A stretch of 64,000 nt of DNA from Qipengyuania xiapuensis (GTDB lineage Bacteria; Pseudomonadota; Alphaproteobacteria; Sphingomonadales; Sphingomonadaceae), in contig NZ_JAIGNL010000001.1 of the NCBI RefSeq assembly GCF_019711395.1, positions 744,001-808,000 on the forward strand. The letters run 5' to 3'. Under the pieces are notes generated by a model. The model was not told where the DNA came from. It ran no database searches and saw only the letters and a list, made by a program, of their open reading frames with translations. A program made the position numbers and the translations under genes. Of this stretch, positions 17,197 to 25,260 are shown piece after piece (the first letter of the stretch is position 1; each line of letters opens with the position of its first letter).

Positions 17197-17934
17197 CTAT
17201 GTGTCGCCGCGGCTCGTGGCGAAGGGCGAGAAATCGGTGTCGGTGTCGAAGATCTCGACCTGCTCTGTCTGCTTAAGCTTGCCGACCACGAGATAGGTCA
17301 CCGGCGTCAGCAGGGCCTCCCAGGCCGTCTTGATGAGCCACTGGGAGAGGACCACCTGCCAAAGAAGCTCGACCGGCCAGCCGGCAAGGCCCCAGAAGGC
17401 GAGCGGATAGAAGATCAGGCTGTCGAGCCCCTGTCCGACTACCGTCGAGCCGATCGTGCGCATCCACAGGTGCTTGCCCTGCGTCCACACTTTCATCTTG
17501 GCGAGCACGAAGCTGTTGGCGAATTCGCCCGCCCAGAAGGCGACCATCGAGGCAAGCACGATGCGCCAGCTGTTGCCGAAGACGAACTCGTAGGATTCCT
17601 GCCCCGGCCAGCCTTCGGCAGGCGGCAATTGCACCACCACCCAGGCCATAAAGGCCATGAAGAGCAGCGCGGCAAACCCGGTCCAGATGACCCGCCGCGC
17701 GCGGGCATAGCCATAGACCTCGGTCAGGATGTCGCCGATGATGTAGCTCACGGGGAAGAACAGCACGCCTGCCCCGAAGGACCACTGGCCGATGACCGGC
17801 AGGTCGACATAACTCGGCTTGGACGCACCGATCAGGTTGGACAGCAGCAGGATGGTGACGAATGCCGCCATCACGAGATCGTAATAGCGGAAACGGTGTC
17901 CTTGCGGCACGGCGTGGCTCTCGGGCTTTTCCAT
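17197..17934 (-). CDS. yhhQ: Queuosine precursor transporter (YhhQ/VUT family)
   Basis: 245 residues with about six transmembrane segments. Family motifs visible: 'NLIGASK', 'FPVSYIIGDILTEVYGYARARRVIW', 'EFANSFVLAKMK', and 'GSTVVGQGLDSLIFY'. These match the COG1738 family, which imports pre-queuosine precursors (queuine/preQ0) for tRNA modification. It stands alone, convergent with the TonB receptor and 60 bp from a tRNA-Arg gene. Confidence 0.9.
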   Translation of the reverse strand: MEKPESHAVPQGHRFRYYDLVMAAFVTILLLSNLIGASKPSYVDLPVIGQWSFGAGVLFFPVSYIIGDILTEVYGYARARRVIWTGFAALLFMAFMAWVVVQLPPAEGWPGQESYEFVFGNSWRIVLASMVAFWAGEFANSFVLAKMKVWTQGKHLWMRTIGSTVVGQGLDSLIFYPLAFWGLAGWPVELLWQVVLSQWLIKTAWEALLTPVTYLVVGKLKQTEQVEIFDTDTDFSPFATSRGDT

Positions 17935-17994
17935 AGCGCGCTGCCTATCCTTGATTGGCGCTCGCGCAAAGCCGCGTTATGGCGACGCTGGCGC

Positions 17995-18071
17995 GCGCCC
18001 GTAGCTCATCTGGATAGAGCGCGAGACTTCTAATCTTGAGGCAGCAGGTTCGAGTCCTGCCGGGCGCGCCA
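17995..18071 (+). tRNA. tRNA-Arg (anticodon UCU)
   Basis: 77 nt with encoded CCA. Acceptor stem GCGCCCG / CGGGCGC, D arm GCTC...GAGC, anticodon stem CGAGA / TCTTG with loop CTTCTAA (anticodon TCT), and T arm GCAGG-TTCGAGT-CCTGC all pair as expected. Confidence 0.96.
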
Positions 18072-18112
18072 TCTTTTCGCCCTATCGCTTCAATGCTTGG
18101 GGGCAGTTGGCA

Positions 18113-18895
18113 CTAACCGCGTGCGACGGTGTCGAGCGGCTCACCGGTCACCGGATATCCCAGGTCTTCGCCGATCTCGAGCCAGCTCTTGCCCTCGCGT
18201 TCGCCCATGAAGGGCGTGATGGTGCGCACGGGGATGCGATCGGCCTGTTCCTTGGCAGCGGCGAAGTCGTCGAACAGGGCGAGCCGTTCGAGATTGCGGC
18301 GGGTGGGGAAGATCAGCTTGATGTCGCCGCGCTCTGCCGCATCGAGCGCACCCTGCGCGGTGCTCCAGAACAGGTGGGTGTTCTCGGACAGGTCGGCCTC
18401 TATCTCGACTGCCCCGGTGCCAAGGTCCGCGATGTAGAAGCGGGTGTCGTAGACGCGCGGAATGTTCTCGTTCTTGGGAAACCAGCGCGCGAAGGGCGTC
18501 AGCTGGTCGAGATCGAGCGACCAGTCGAAATGATCTAGAACGCTTGCCAGATCGCCTGTCTCGAGCAGATAGCGGCGCGCCGCGCGGGCCTTCTCGGCGT
18601 CGATCTCTCCCGAAAGACCGATGACGAGGCCGGTTTCCTCGAGTGTTTCGCGCACGACGGCGATCTGGTGGGCCGCTTCGTCGGGCTCTAGCGAACCGCC
18701 CATCATCGCGCCGAGATCGAAATCGGCCGGATCGACGCGCCCTCCCGGGAAAACGGCCATGCCGCCTGCGAAAACCATGTCGCGGGACCGGATCGTCATG
18801 AGGACTTCCGGAGGGCCATTGTCCGGCCCTCTGCGGAAGATCACGACGGTAGCTGCGGGAATGCCTTCGGGACTGTCGCCAGGGTTAATCGTCAT
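18113..18895 (-). CDS. Nudix hydrolase family protein
   Basis: 260 residues. The Nudix signature ends as expected ('RETLEETGL'), but its first half, 'GGRVDPAD', is separated from the REUXEEXGU part by a longer insert than usual, as in NUDT7/NUDT19-like (CoA-diphosphatase-like) proteins. 'FARWFPKNENIPRVYDTRFYIA' is also typical of that group. The start was set at the ATG at 18895; an in-frame TTG at 18931 would add 12 residues. Likely hydrolyses a nucleoside-diphosphate-linked metabolite; the substrate is not clear. Confidence 0.85.
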   Translation of the reverse strand: MTINPGDSPEGIPAATVVIFRRGPDNGPPEVLMTIRSRDMVFAGGMAVFPGGRVDPADFDLGAMMGGSLEPDEAAHQIAVVRETLEETGLVIGLSGEIDAEKARAARRYLLETGDLASVLDHFDWSLDLDQLTPFARWFPKNENIPRVYDTRFYIADLGTGAVEIEADLSENTHLFWSTAQGALDAAERGDIKLIFPTRRNLERLALFDDFAAAKEQADRIPVRTITPFMGEREGKSWLEIGEDLGYPVTGEPLDTVARG

Positions 18896-18940
18896 GAGGA
18901 CCTGTGTGGCGCGATTGCGCGCGAATGCCAAGCACGAGAA

Positions 18941-19000
18941 GGTTAACGCCTTCTGTCGGGAATTTTTACAAAAGCCGGACGCGGAAAGTTGGCGTTAACC
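18941..19000. promoter_or_regulatory. Perfect inverted repeat GGTTAACGCC ... GGCGTTAACC
   Basis: Ten-base arms at 18941-18950 and 18991-19000, starts exactly 50 bp apart, upstream of the Nudix gene on the minus strand. Each arm contains GTTAAC, which overlaps CtrA-like half-sites (TTAACC). The 289-bp gap 18896-19184 has no protein gene; besides this repeat it holds the candidate sRNA described below. Confidence 0.45.
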
Positions 19001-19035
19001 ACCGCAAGACAGGCAGCGTGCGGCATCGGCCTTTT

Positions 19036-19050
19036 TGGCACGCGGCGTGC
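19036..19050 (+). promoter_or_regulatory. Candidate sigma-54 promoter for a small RNA
   Basis: TGGCACG-N4-GTGC keeps the essential -24 GG and -12 GC ten bases apart; the -12 element differs from TTGC by one base. The site is also a dyad (GCACGC-G-GCGTGC), so it could instead be an operator. Confidence 0.35.
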
Positions 19051-19061
19051 ATATCCTTCTG

Positions 19062-19165
19062 CGTCCCATTAGTCTTCGAGAGGCGGACCCTCCTGGTCTC
19101 CCGGTCCGCCTCCCCGAACGAACAAAAAAGGCCCGCCCGGCAGTCCCCCGGGCGGGCCTTTCCCG
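19062..19165 (+). ncRNA. Candidate small RNA with CUCC-containing loop
   Basis: No ORF. Two hairpins follow the promoter-like element: a 10-bp stem GAGGCGGACC / GGTCCGCCTC (19080-19112) whose 13-base loop contains CTCCT and CTCCC, then an A-rich linker and a terminator hairpin (19127-19161). A hairpin with a CUCC (anti-Shine-Dalgarno) loop plus a terminator is the architecture of several alphaproteobacterial trans-acting sRNAs. The ends are estimated from the promoter and terminator. The first hairpin could also be an extra 3' element for grxD on the other strand. Confidence 0.4.
19127..19161 (-). terminator. Rho-independent terminator of the grxD operon
   Basis: A 14-bp stem AAAGGCCCGCCCGG / CCGGGCGGGCCTTT. 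On the minus strand it is followed by TTTTTTGTTCG, so it ends the grxD transcript. On the plus strand it is followed by CCCGTTTC and could also end the candidate sRNA. Confidence 0.88.
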
Positions 19166-19184
19166 TTTCTGGTTGGGCTGAGTA

Positions 19185-19517
19185 TTAGCCTTCGGCCTTG
19201 GCGACCTGCTTTTCGTCCATCAGCTGCTGGAGTTCGCCGGCCTCGAACATCTCCATCATGATGTCGCTGCCGCCGAGGAATTCGCCCTTCACATAGAGCT
19301 GGGGAATGGTCGGCCAGTCCGAATAGGCCTTGATGCCCTGGCGGATTTCCATGTCCTGCAGCACGTCGACGCTGTCGTAGGCGACGCCGCAATGGTCGAG
19401 GATGGCAACTGCACGGCTGGAGAAGCCGCACTGGGGGAAGAGCGGGGTGCCCTTCATGAAGAGAACGACGTCGTTGCTGCCAACGATGTCGGAAATGCGC
19501 GAGTTTACGTCGGACAT
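19185..19517 (-). CDS. grxD: Monothiol glutaredoxin (Grx4 type)
   Basis: 110 residues, one glutaredoxin domain with the CGFS active site (Cys30-Ser33) preceded by 'MKGTPLFPQ' and followed by 'WPTIPQLYVKGEFLGGSDI', the glutathione-binding region. CGFS glutaredoxins carry [2Fe-2S] clusters and work with BolA proteins in iron-sulfur delivery and iron sensing. bolA lies immediately upstream on the same strand, 38 bp away, which supports that pairing. Confidence 0.96.
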   Translation of the reverse strand: MSDVNSRISDIVGSNDVVLFMKGTPLFPQCGFSSRAVAILDHCGVAYDSVDVLQDMEIRQGIKAYSDWPTIPQLYVKGEFLGGSDIMMEMFEAGELQQLMDEKQVAKAEG

Positions 19518-19555
19518 GGGTGTCCTGCCTTTGCTTTAGCGAAAATGTCTGGCTG

Positions 19556-19789
19556 TCAGTTGGGTGCTTGCGTGGTCAGTTGCAAGGCGTGGAGTTCACC
19601 GCCCATGCGTTCACCCAGCGCTTCGTAGACCATCTTGTGCTGGGCGACGCGGGTCTTGCCGGCGAATTGCGGCGCGGTGACCTTGGCCGCCCAGTGATCG
19701 TTGTCGCCCGCAAGGTCGCGCATTTCGACCACCGCGCCGGGAAGCGCGGCCTCGATCAGCGCGACGATGTCTTCGGCTGGCATCGGCAT
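19556..19789 (-). CDS. bolA: BolA family protein
   Basis: 77 residues, the length of short BolA/IbaG proteins. It has the central 'DNDHWAAKVTAPQFAGKTRVAQHKMVYEAL' region with the invariant His of 'QHKMVY'. It binds Fe-S clusters together with CGFS glutaredoxins; grxD is the next gene downstream. A second in-frame ATG lies six bases into the gene. Confidence 0.93.
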   Translation of the reverse strand: MPMPAEDIVALIEAALPGAVVEMRDLAGDNDHWAAKVTAPQFAGKTRVAQHKMVYEALGERMGGELHALQLTTQAPN

Positions 19790-19795
19790 GACGGG

Positions 19796-20122
19796 TTACT
19801 TCTGGTCGCTCATGAACTGGCGACGCGCTTCGACGGCGCATTCTTCCAGCTTCGCGCGGATGTCGGCTTCGCTGACATCGCATTCGGCAGCGGTAAGGTC
19901 GCCGAGCAGCTTGCGGATCACGTCCTCGTCACCTGCTTCCTCGAAATCGGCCTGCACGACCGCTTTCTTGTAAGCGTCGGTTTCCTCTTCGGTCAGGCCC
20001 ATGAGACCAGCGGCCCATTCGCCAAGCAGGCGATTGCGGCGCGCAGCGATCTTGAATTCGGTTTCCTGGTCGAAAGCGTATTTGGTTTCTTCGCCGCGTT
20101 CGCGGTCCTTGAAGTCGGTCAT
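19796..20122 (-). CDS. ATPase inhibitor subunit zeta-like protein (DUF1476)
   Basis: 108 residues beginning 'MTDFKDRERGEETKYAFD', the conserved N-terminus of the DUF1476 family. The Paracoccus member of this family (zeta subunit) inhibits F1-ATPase with its N-terminus. The rest is a helical bundle with 'AARRNRLLGEWAAGLMGL'. The start at 20122 was chosen because this sequence is where the family begins; the frame stays open 20 codons further upstream without similarity. In an operon with bolA (6 bp) and grxD. The inhibitor role here is by family only. Confidence 0.88.
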   Translation of the reverse strand: MTDFKDRERGEETKYAFDQETEFKIAARRNRLLGEWAAGLMGLTEEETDAYKKAVVQADFEEAGDEDVIRKLLGDLTAAECDVSEADIRAKLEECAVEARRQFMSDQK

Positions 20123-20197
20123 GTCCTGTCCCCTTGGAGGTTGGTTGCCCTGCCGAATAGGCATCACACGGCATAGCGGCAAGGGTATGGCGACGGA

Positions 20198-21196
20198 TTA
20201 GTCCATCGTGACGACAAGTTTTCCGATCGCGCCGCGGTTCTCCAGCTTGGCGATGGCTTCATGTGCGCGCTCGAGCGGGTAGGTCTCGCTGACCAGCGGG
20301 TTGATCTTGCCCGCCTTCCACAGATCGAACAGCTCGGCGATGTTCTGGTTGTTGCGCTCCGGCTCGCGCGCGGTGAACGCACCCCAGAAGACGCCGCGAA
20401 TGTCGCAGCTTTTCAGCAGGGTGAGGTTGAGCGGCATCTTGGCGATACCTGCCGGGAAGCCGATCACGAGGAAGCGGCCCTCCCAGGCGATCGAGCGCAG
20501 GGCAGGCTCGGAATAGTCGCCGCCCACGATGTCGTAGACGATGTCCGCACCATTGGGGCCGACGGCAGCCTTGAAGTCGTTGGCCAGCTGCTTGGAGGTG
20601 TCCTTGTCGAAGGGCGCGCGCGGGTAGATCACGACCTCGTCGGCACCGGCCTTCTTCGCGACCTCGCCTTTTTCCTCGGTCGAGACGGCAGCGACAACGC
20701 GGCAGCCATAGGCCTTGGCGAGTTCGACAGCCGAAAGGCCCACGCCGCCTGCAGCGCCCAGCACGAGAACGGTCTCGCCCTCCTTGATGTCGCCGCGGTC
20801 CTTGAGGCCATGGATCGTGGTGCCATAGGTCATCAGCAGCGCCGATGCCTGCACGAGGTCGATGCCTTCAGGCACCTTGAACAGGCGCGCGGCGGCTACC
20901 GCGACCTTTTCCTGCAGGCCGCCATTGCCGACGCCGCAGATCACCTTGTCGCCGACCGCGAAGCCTTCGACGCCTTCGCCCAGCGCCTCGATCGTGCCCG
21001 AGATCTCGCCGCCCGGCGCGAAGGGGCGCGGGGGCTTGAACTGGTACATGTCGCGGATGATCAGCGTGTCGGGAAAGTTGATCGCGCAGGCTGCCACGTC
21101 GATCAGGACTTCGCCCTTGCCGGGCGTGGGGGCTTCGATGTCCTCGACAACGAGGGTTTCGGGGCCGCCGGTTTCTTTCGACAGGACAGCTTTCAT
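20198..21196 (-). CDS. NADPH:quinone oxidoreductase-like zinc-free MDR enzyme
   Basis: 332 residues, medium-chain dehydrogenase/reductase fold. It begins '[20 protein letters not shown]', has '[18 protein letters not shown]' and a nucleotide-binding loop '[22 protein letters not shown]', and lacks the zinc ligands of alcohol dehydrogenases. It resembles NADPH:quinone oxidoreductase/acryloyl-CoA reductase-like proteins. The ATG overlaps the leuD stop (ATGA) and GGAGAGAAC lies upstream, so it is the last gene of the leuC-leuD unit. A role in leucine synthesis is not implied. Confidence 0.9.
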   Translation of the reverse strand: MKAVLSKETGGPETLVVEDIEAPTPGKGEVLIDVAACAINFPDTLIIRDMYQFKPPRPFAPGGEISGTIEALGEGVEGFAVGDKVICGVGNGGLQEKVAVAAARLFKVPEGIDLVQASALLMTYGTTIHGLKDRGDIKEGETVLVLGAAGGVGLSAVELAKAYGCRVVAAVSTEEKGEVAKKAGADEVVIYPRAPFDKDTSKQLANDFKAAVGPNGADIVYDIVGGDYSEPALRSIAWEGRFLVIGFPAGIAKMPLNLTLLKSCDIRGVFWGAFTAREPERNNQNIAELFDLWKAGKINPLVSETYPLERAHEAIAKLENRGAIGKLVVTMD

Positions 21197-21804
21197 GCGG
21201 GTTCTCTCCGGTGTTTTCTGGGCGCATCGAGCCATGGGAGGCTTCCGGCGCGCTGTTTTTCGTGGGTTTCGATAGTCTCGTCGCGCTCGAGCGTCAGCCC
21301 GATCTCGTCGAGGCCGTTGAGCAGGCAATGCTTGCGGAAAGGATCGATTTCGAATCCGAAGCGATCCTGGAATGGCGTGGTGACGACCTGGTTTTCCAGA
21401 TCGATGGTAATCGGGTGCTCTTTCGCGACTTCGAGCAGGCGGTCGACCTGCTCCTGCGACAGTTCGACCGCGAGGATGCCGTTCTTGAACGCATTGCCCG
21501 AAAATATGTCCGAGAAGCTCGGCGCGATGACTGCGGTCAGTCCCATGTCGAGCATGGCCCAAGCCGCGTGTTCACGGCTCGAACCACAACCGAAATTGTC
21601 GCCCGCGATCAGGATCGGGGCGCCGGCGAAGTCCTCGACATCGAAGGGATTTCCCGGGGCCGCGCGGATCGTCTCGAAGGCGCCCTTGCCGAGCCCTTCG
21701 CGGCTGACCGTTTTGAGCCAGTGCGCGGGAATGATGACATCGGTATCGACGTTCTTGAGGCCCAGCGGGATCGCCCGGCCGGAAATCGTCGATACCTTGT
21801 CCAT
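21193..21804 (-). CDS. leuD: 3-isopropylmalate dehydratase small subunit
   Basis: 203 residues, full length for LeuD. Typical motifs: '[22 protein letters not shown]', '[15 protein letters not shown]', and '[19 protein letters not shown]'. With LeuC it isomerises 2-isopropylmalate to 3-isopropylmalate in leucine synthesis. ATG chosen at 21804; it overlaps the stop of the 52-residue ORF upstream by one base (TGATG). The gene is separated from leuC by that small ORF. Confidence 0.97.
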   Translation of the reverse strand: MDKVSTISGRAIPLGLKNVDTDVIIPAHWLKTVSREGLGKGAFETIRAAPGNPFDVEDFAGAPILIAGDNFGCGSSREHAAWAMLDMGLTAVIAPSFSDIFSGNAFKNGILAVELSQEQVDRLLEVAKEHPITIDLENQVVTTPFQDRFGFEIDPFRKHCLLNGLDEIGLTLERDETIETHEKQRAGSLPWLDAPRKHRREPA

Positions 21805-21962
21805 CAATCAGTCTCCGGCTTCTCACCCGAGGGGATCGGCCCGGGCTGCGTGGGTTTGTTCTTCTTTTCGCGGCGCTTGTTCGCATAGAGCAGCGCGGCG
21901 GCGATGGCGGCGGAGCCGATGGCTCCTGCGATGGCGGCCTTGCCTTTGGGTAGTTTGGTCAT
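21804..21962 (-). CDS. Small single-pass membrane protein between leuC and leuD
   Basis: 52 residues, with GAGGGGG 4 bases before the ATG at 21962. Layout: short basic N-terminus ('MTKLPKGK'), one Ala/Gly/Ile-rich hydrophobic helix (about 9-26), a very basic patch ('NKRREKKNK') and a Pro-rich tail. It is coupled to leuD by a TGATG overlap and lies 39 bp after leuC. I do not recognise a family. The ribosome-binding site and tight coupling argue that it is real. Confidence 0.65.
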   Translation of the reverse strand: MTKLPKGKAAIAGAIGSAAIAAALLYANKRREKKNKPTQPGPIPSGEKPETD

Positions 21963-22001
21963 GACCCCCTCATGGGATTTGACGCGGGCAAGGGCAAGAG
22001 G

Positions 22002-23438
22002 TCACTCGCTCATCAACTTGCGAACATCGGTGAGCCGACCGGTTACCGCGGCGGCAGCGGCCATGGCGGGGCTGAGCAAATGGGTGCGCGAGCCCGGCCC
22101 CTGGCGCCCGACGAAATTACGGTTGGAGGTCGATGCACAGCGTTCGCCCGGCGGGACCTTGTCGGGGTTCATCGCGAGGCAGGCCGAACAACCCGGTTCG
22201 CGCCATTCGAAACCGGCCTCGGTGAAAATGCGGTCGAGCCCCTCTTCCTCGGCTTGCAGCTTGACGAGGCCCGAGCCCGGCACGGCGATGGCCCAGCGCA
22301 CATTCGCCGCTTTCTTGCGGCCCTTGAGGATCTCGGCCGCTGCGCGCAGGTCTTCGATCCGGCTGTTGGTGCAAGAGCCGATGAAGATGTTCTCGACCTC
22401 GACCTCTTCCAGCGGAGTGCCGGGGGCGAGGCCCATGTAATCGAGGCTCTTGCGGGCCGCTTCCTGTTTGGAGGGATCCGAGAAACTCTCGGGCGAGGGG
22501 ACGCTGCCGCCGATCGCGACCACGTCTTCCGGGCTGGTACCCCAGCTAACCGTCGGCTCGACGTCGGCGGCGTCGATCACGACGGACTTGTCGAAGCTCG
22601 CACCGGGATCGGTCGCGAGCGATCGCCACCATGCGACCGCCTTGCCCCATGCTTCACCGCTCGGCGCGTAAGGGCGCCCTTTCAGGTAGTCGAAGACCAC
22701 ATCGTCGGGCGCGATCAAACCGGCGCGCGCGCCGCCCTCGATGCTCATGTTGCACACGGTCAGGCGGCCCTCGACGCTCATGCGCTCGAAGACCTTGCCG
22801 CGATATTCGATGACGTGGCCTGTACCGCCCGCGGTGCCGATCACGCCGATGATGTGGAGGATGAGGTCCTTGGGCGTGACGCCCGGGCCGAGTTCGCCCT
22901 CGACGCGGACTTCCATGGTCCTCGAAGGCCGCAACAATAGCGTCTGCGTGGCGAGTACATGCTCGACTTCGCTCGTGCCGATGCCGAAAGCCAGCGCGCC
23001 GATCCCGCCATGCGCCGCGGTGTGGCTGTCGCCGCATACAATAGTCGCACCGGGAAGCGAGAAGCCTTGTTCGGGCCCGACGACATGGACGATGCCCTGC
23101 TCGGGCGCGACCGCGTCTATATAGTCGATACCGAAAGAGGGCGCATTGCGTTCAAGAGCGGCGAGCTGCGCCGCGCTCTGCTTGTCCTCGATCGGCAGGC
23201 GCGAACCGTCCGGGGCCTTTCGCGCGGTCGTGGGGAGATTGTGGTCCGGGACTGCCAGCGTCAGGTCCGGGCGCCTGACCTTGCGTCCAGCGAGGCGCAG
23301 CGCCTCGAATGCCTGCGGACTGGTGACTTCGTGAACCAGGTGCCGGTCGATATAGACGAGACAGGTGCCATCGTCCTGTCGTTCGACCACGTGGGCGTCC
23401 CAGATCTTCTCGTAAAGTGTGCGCGGTTTGCTCGCCAT
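22002..23438 (-). CDS. leuC: 3-isopropylmalate dehydratase large subunit
   Basis: 478 residues, the aconitase-superfamily catalytic subunit. The [4Fe-4S] cysteines are visible in '[13 protein letters not shown]' (first Cys region), '[13 protein letters not shown]' and '[13 protein letters not shown]'. It begins '[12 protein letters not shown]', as LeuC proteins do. Works with LeuD downstream. Divergent from a thioesterase gene, with 89 bp between them. Confidence 0.97.
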   Translation of the reverse strand: MASKPRTLYEKIWDAHVVERQDDGTCLVYIDRHLVHEVTSPQAFEALRLAGRKVRRPDLTLAVPDHNLPTTARKAPDGSRLPIEDKQSAAQLAALERNAPSFGIDYIDAVAPEQGIVHVVGPEQGFSLPGATIVCGDSHTAAHGGIGALAFGIGTSEVEHVLATQTLLLRPSRTMEVRVEGELGPGVTPKDLILHIIGVIGTAGGTGHVIEYRGKVFERMSVEGRLTVCNMSIEGGARAGLIAPDDVVFDYLKGRPYAPSGEAWGKAVAWWRSLATDPGASFDKSVVIDAADVEPTVSWGTSPEDVVAIGGSVPSPESFSDPSKQEAARKSLDYMGLAPGTPLEEVEVENIFIGSCTNSRIEDLRAAAEILKGRKKAANVRWAIAVPGSGLVKLQAEEEGLDRIFTEAGFEWREPGCSACLAMNPDKVPPGERCASTSNRNFVGRQGPGSRTHLLSPAMAAAAAVTGRLTDVRKLMSE

Positions 23439-23527
23439 GGGCGTGGTTTGGCCTCACTTTGGGACAGGCGCAAAAAGGCAAATCCAGAGTCTTCCAAACT
23501 TCATCTTTCTATGCTTTACTTACACTC

Positions 23528-23950
23528 ATGTCAGCAAAGCCATTCTCTTTTCCGATCAAAGTCCTGCCCGCGGATATCGATTTCATGGGGCACGTGAACA
23601 ATGCGCGCTATCTCAACTGGGTGCAGGACACTGTCCTTGCGCACTGGCAGAAACTCGCGCCGGCAGAGGAAGTGGCGAGCAAGGCCTGGGTCGCGCTCAA
23701 GCACGAGATCACCTATCGCAAGCCCGCCTTCCTCGACGACGAGGTGATCGCAGAGACAGTTCTCGAGAAGATCAAGGGCGCGCGCAGCTTCTACAACACG
23801 GTGATTCGCCGCGGAGAGGATGTTCTCGCCGAGGTGAAGAGCATGTGGTGCTGCCTTGATGCGAAAAGCCATATGCCCGCGCGGATCAGCCGCGAAGTGG
23901 CACGCGACTATTTCGGTATCGATACGCGCAAGACATCGCCCGACGCCTAG
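23528..23950 (+). CDS. Acyl-CoA thioesterase, 4HBT/YbgC-like hotdog fold
   Basis: 140 residues. A hotdog thioesterase with the catalytic region 'DIDFMGHVNNARYLNWVQD' (Asp plus 'GHVNNARY'). The start at ATG 23528 matches the family N-terminus; the frame stays open further upstream without similarity. There is no Shine-Dalgarno sequence, but TATGCT lies 13 bases upstream, so a leaderless or very short-leader mRNA is possible. It is 42 bp ahead of crtZ on the same strand and may be co-transcribed. Confidence 0.85.
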   Translation: MSAKPFSFPIKVLPADIDFMGHVNNARYLNWVQDTVLAHWQKLAPAEEVASKAWVALKHEITYRKPAFLDDEVIAETVLEKIKGARSFYNTVIRRGEDVLAEVKSMWCCLDAKSHMPARISREVARDYFGIDTRKTSPDA

Positions 23951-23992
23951 TCAGGCTTTGCGCTGCCCCTGTGCAGCGCCTATATTGCGACC

Positions 23993-24511
23993 ATGGAAAT
24001 CATCGCACCGATCCTGATTGTCCTTGCGACCGTCGCTGCCATGGAATGGGTGGCGTGGGCGAGCCACAAGTACATCATGCACGGCTTCGGCTGGGGATGG
24101 CACCGCGACCATCACGAGCCGCACGACAATGTGCTCGAAAAGAACGACCTCTACGCGATCGTCGGTGCCGCGATGAGCATTTCGATGTTTGCGCTCGGCA
24201 GCGAATGGGTTCTTGGTGCGAGTGCCTGGTGGCCAGCGACCTGGATCGGGCTCGGCATCCTGTTCTACGGCGTCATCTACACGCTGGTGCACGACGGGCT
24301 GGTCCATCAGCGCTATTTCAAATGGGTGCCCAAGAAGGGCTACGCGAAGCGCCTGGTCCAGGCCCACAAGCTGCACCATGCCACCATCGGCAAGGAAGGC
24401 GGCGTAAGCTTCGGTTTCGTCTTCGCGCAGGACCCTGCCAAGCTGAAAGCCGAACTCAAACGTCAGCGCGAAGCGGGCGAAGCGGTCGTTCGCGACAGCG
24501 CCGGGGCCTGA
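23993..24511 (+). CDS. crtZ: Beta-carotene hydroxylase
   Basis: 172 residues, membrane-bound non-haem di-iron hydroxylase. All His clusters are present: H25-x4-H30 ('HKYIMH'), H37-x2-HH ('HRDHH'), 'HDGLVH' and 'HKLHH'. Two to four transmembrane helices surround them. It adds 3-hydroxyl groups to beta-ionone rings, giving zeaxanthin-type carotenoids, and so predicts a pigmented organism. The other crt genes are not in this window. Confidence 0.96.
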   Translation: MEIIAPILIVLATVAAMEWVAWASHKYIMHGFGWGWHRDHHEPHDNVLEKNDLYAIVGAAMSISMFALGSEWVLGASAWWPATWIGLGILFYGVIYTLVHDGLVHQRYFKWVPKKGYAKRLVQAHKLHHATIGKEGGVSFGFVFAQDPAKLKAELKRQREAGEAVVRDSAGA

Positions 24512-24515
24512 TCAC

Positions 24516-24926
24516 ATCGCCGATCCGCTCGACCTGACAGGGGACTGGGACGGCAGCTTTTCCTATCCGGGCGGCGAGGCGACGACGCCTTTCCGCGTCA
24601 GGATATCCGAAACCTCGGGCAGGTTCTCAGGCTCGGTGATCGAGCCCGACATCTTTCGCCCGACTGCGACGATCGAGGCCGAGATTTCCGGTCACCGGAC
24701 GGCCCGCTCGGTCGATTTCACCAAGGTCTATTTCGATGCGCCCCGCGGCTATGAAAACCCGGTCGATTACGTCGGCCAGATATCGAGCGACGGGCTGGAG
24801 GTAACCGGCGTCTGGAGCCTGCTCGACATGAACGGCACGTTCGAAATGCAACGCGAGCAGGGCATGGCCGAAACGGAAGAGGCCGAGACCGCTGAAACGG
24901 TCCCGGCCCCGGCCGAACTCGATTAA
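24516..24926 (+). CDS. Small beta-rich hypothetical protein with unclear start codon
   Basis: The reading frame encodes a continuous beta-strand pattern from about 24522 ('DPLDLTGDWDGSFSYPGG') to the stop at 24926, including 'VDFTKVYFD' and 'VWSLLDMNGTFEMQRE'. No ATG, GTG or TTG occurs in frame between the upstream stop (24444) and the GTG at 24636. That GTG would cut off the first strands. Possible starts are ATC at 24516, CTG at 24534 (both unusual) or the GTG. The coordinate given is the earliest plausible one. It lies 4 bp after crtZ, so coupling to crtZ is likely. Acidic C-terminal tail (Glu/Ala/Thr). Function unknown. Confidence 0.6.
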   Translation: MADPLDLTGDWDGSFSYPGGEATTPFRVRISETSGRFSGSVIEPDIFRPTATIEAEISGHRTARSVDFTKVYFDAPRGYENPVDYVGQISSDGLEVTGVWSLLDMNGTFEMQREQGMAETEEAETAETVPAPAELD

Positions 24927-24938
24927 TCTGTCGCCGCC

Positions 24939-25097
24939 TTACCTGGCGTAGTTCACGTAAAGACCGTGGATCAGGCCCGGAATGAATCCGAGCAGGGTCA
25001 GCACGAGATTCAGCAGCGTCGTACCACCAAGTCCGTGCTTGGCAGCAACGCCGAGCGGGGGAAGCAGGATGGTCGCGATCAGAATCAGAATTGCCAT
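24939..25097 (-). CDS. YqaE/Pmp3 family small membrane protein
   Basis: 52 residues, two transmembrane helices: 'MAILILIATILLPPLGVAAK' then 'LLNLVLTLLGFIPGLIHGLY'. The 'PPLGV' turn and the 'GFIPGLIHGLYV' C-terminus are the signature of the Pmp3/YqaE family, linked to membrane potential and salt or cold stress. AAAGGACA ribosome-binding site upstream. Convergent with the hypothetical gene ending at 24926. Confidence 0.92.
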   Translation of the reverse strand: MAILILIATILLPPLGVAAKHGLGGTTLLNLVLTLLGFIPGLIHGLYVNYAR

Positions 25098-25260
25098 GGA
25101 GAGTGTCCTTTCGTCAGCCCTCCCGTCGTATGGCTTATCAACGGCTTGACCGGGTCTGGGTTCCGAAAAGACGGCCGTTTAGCGCTCCTCGCGGCCACTC
25201 CGCGCGGCCTATACGTTTGCGTTATTGGACAAGCGTGAAATTGATGGCACATTGCCCGCA

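Noticed and set aside
17995-18071. Integration site at the tRNA-Arg 3' end
   Set aside because: No integrase gene and no second copy of the tRNA 3' end were found in the window.
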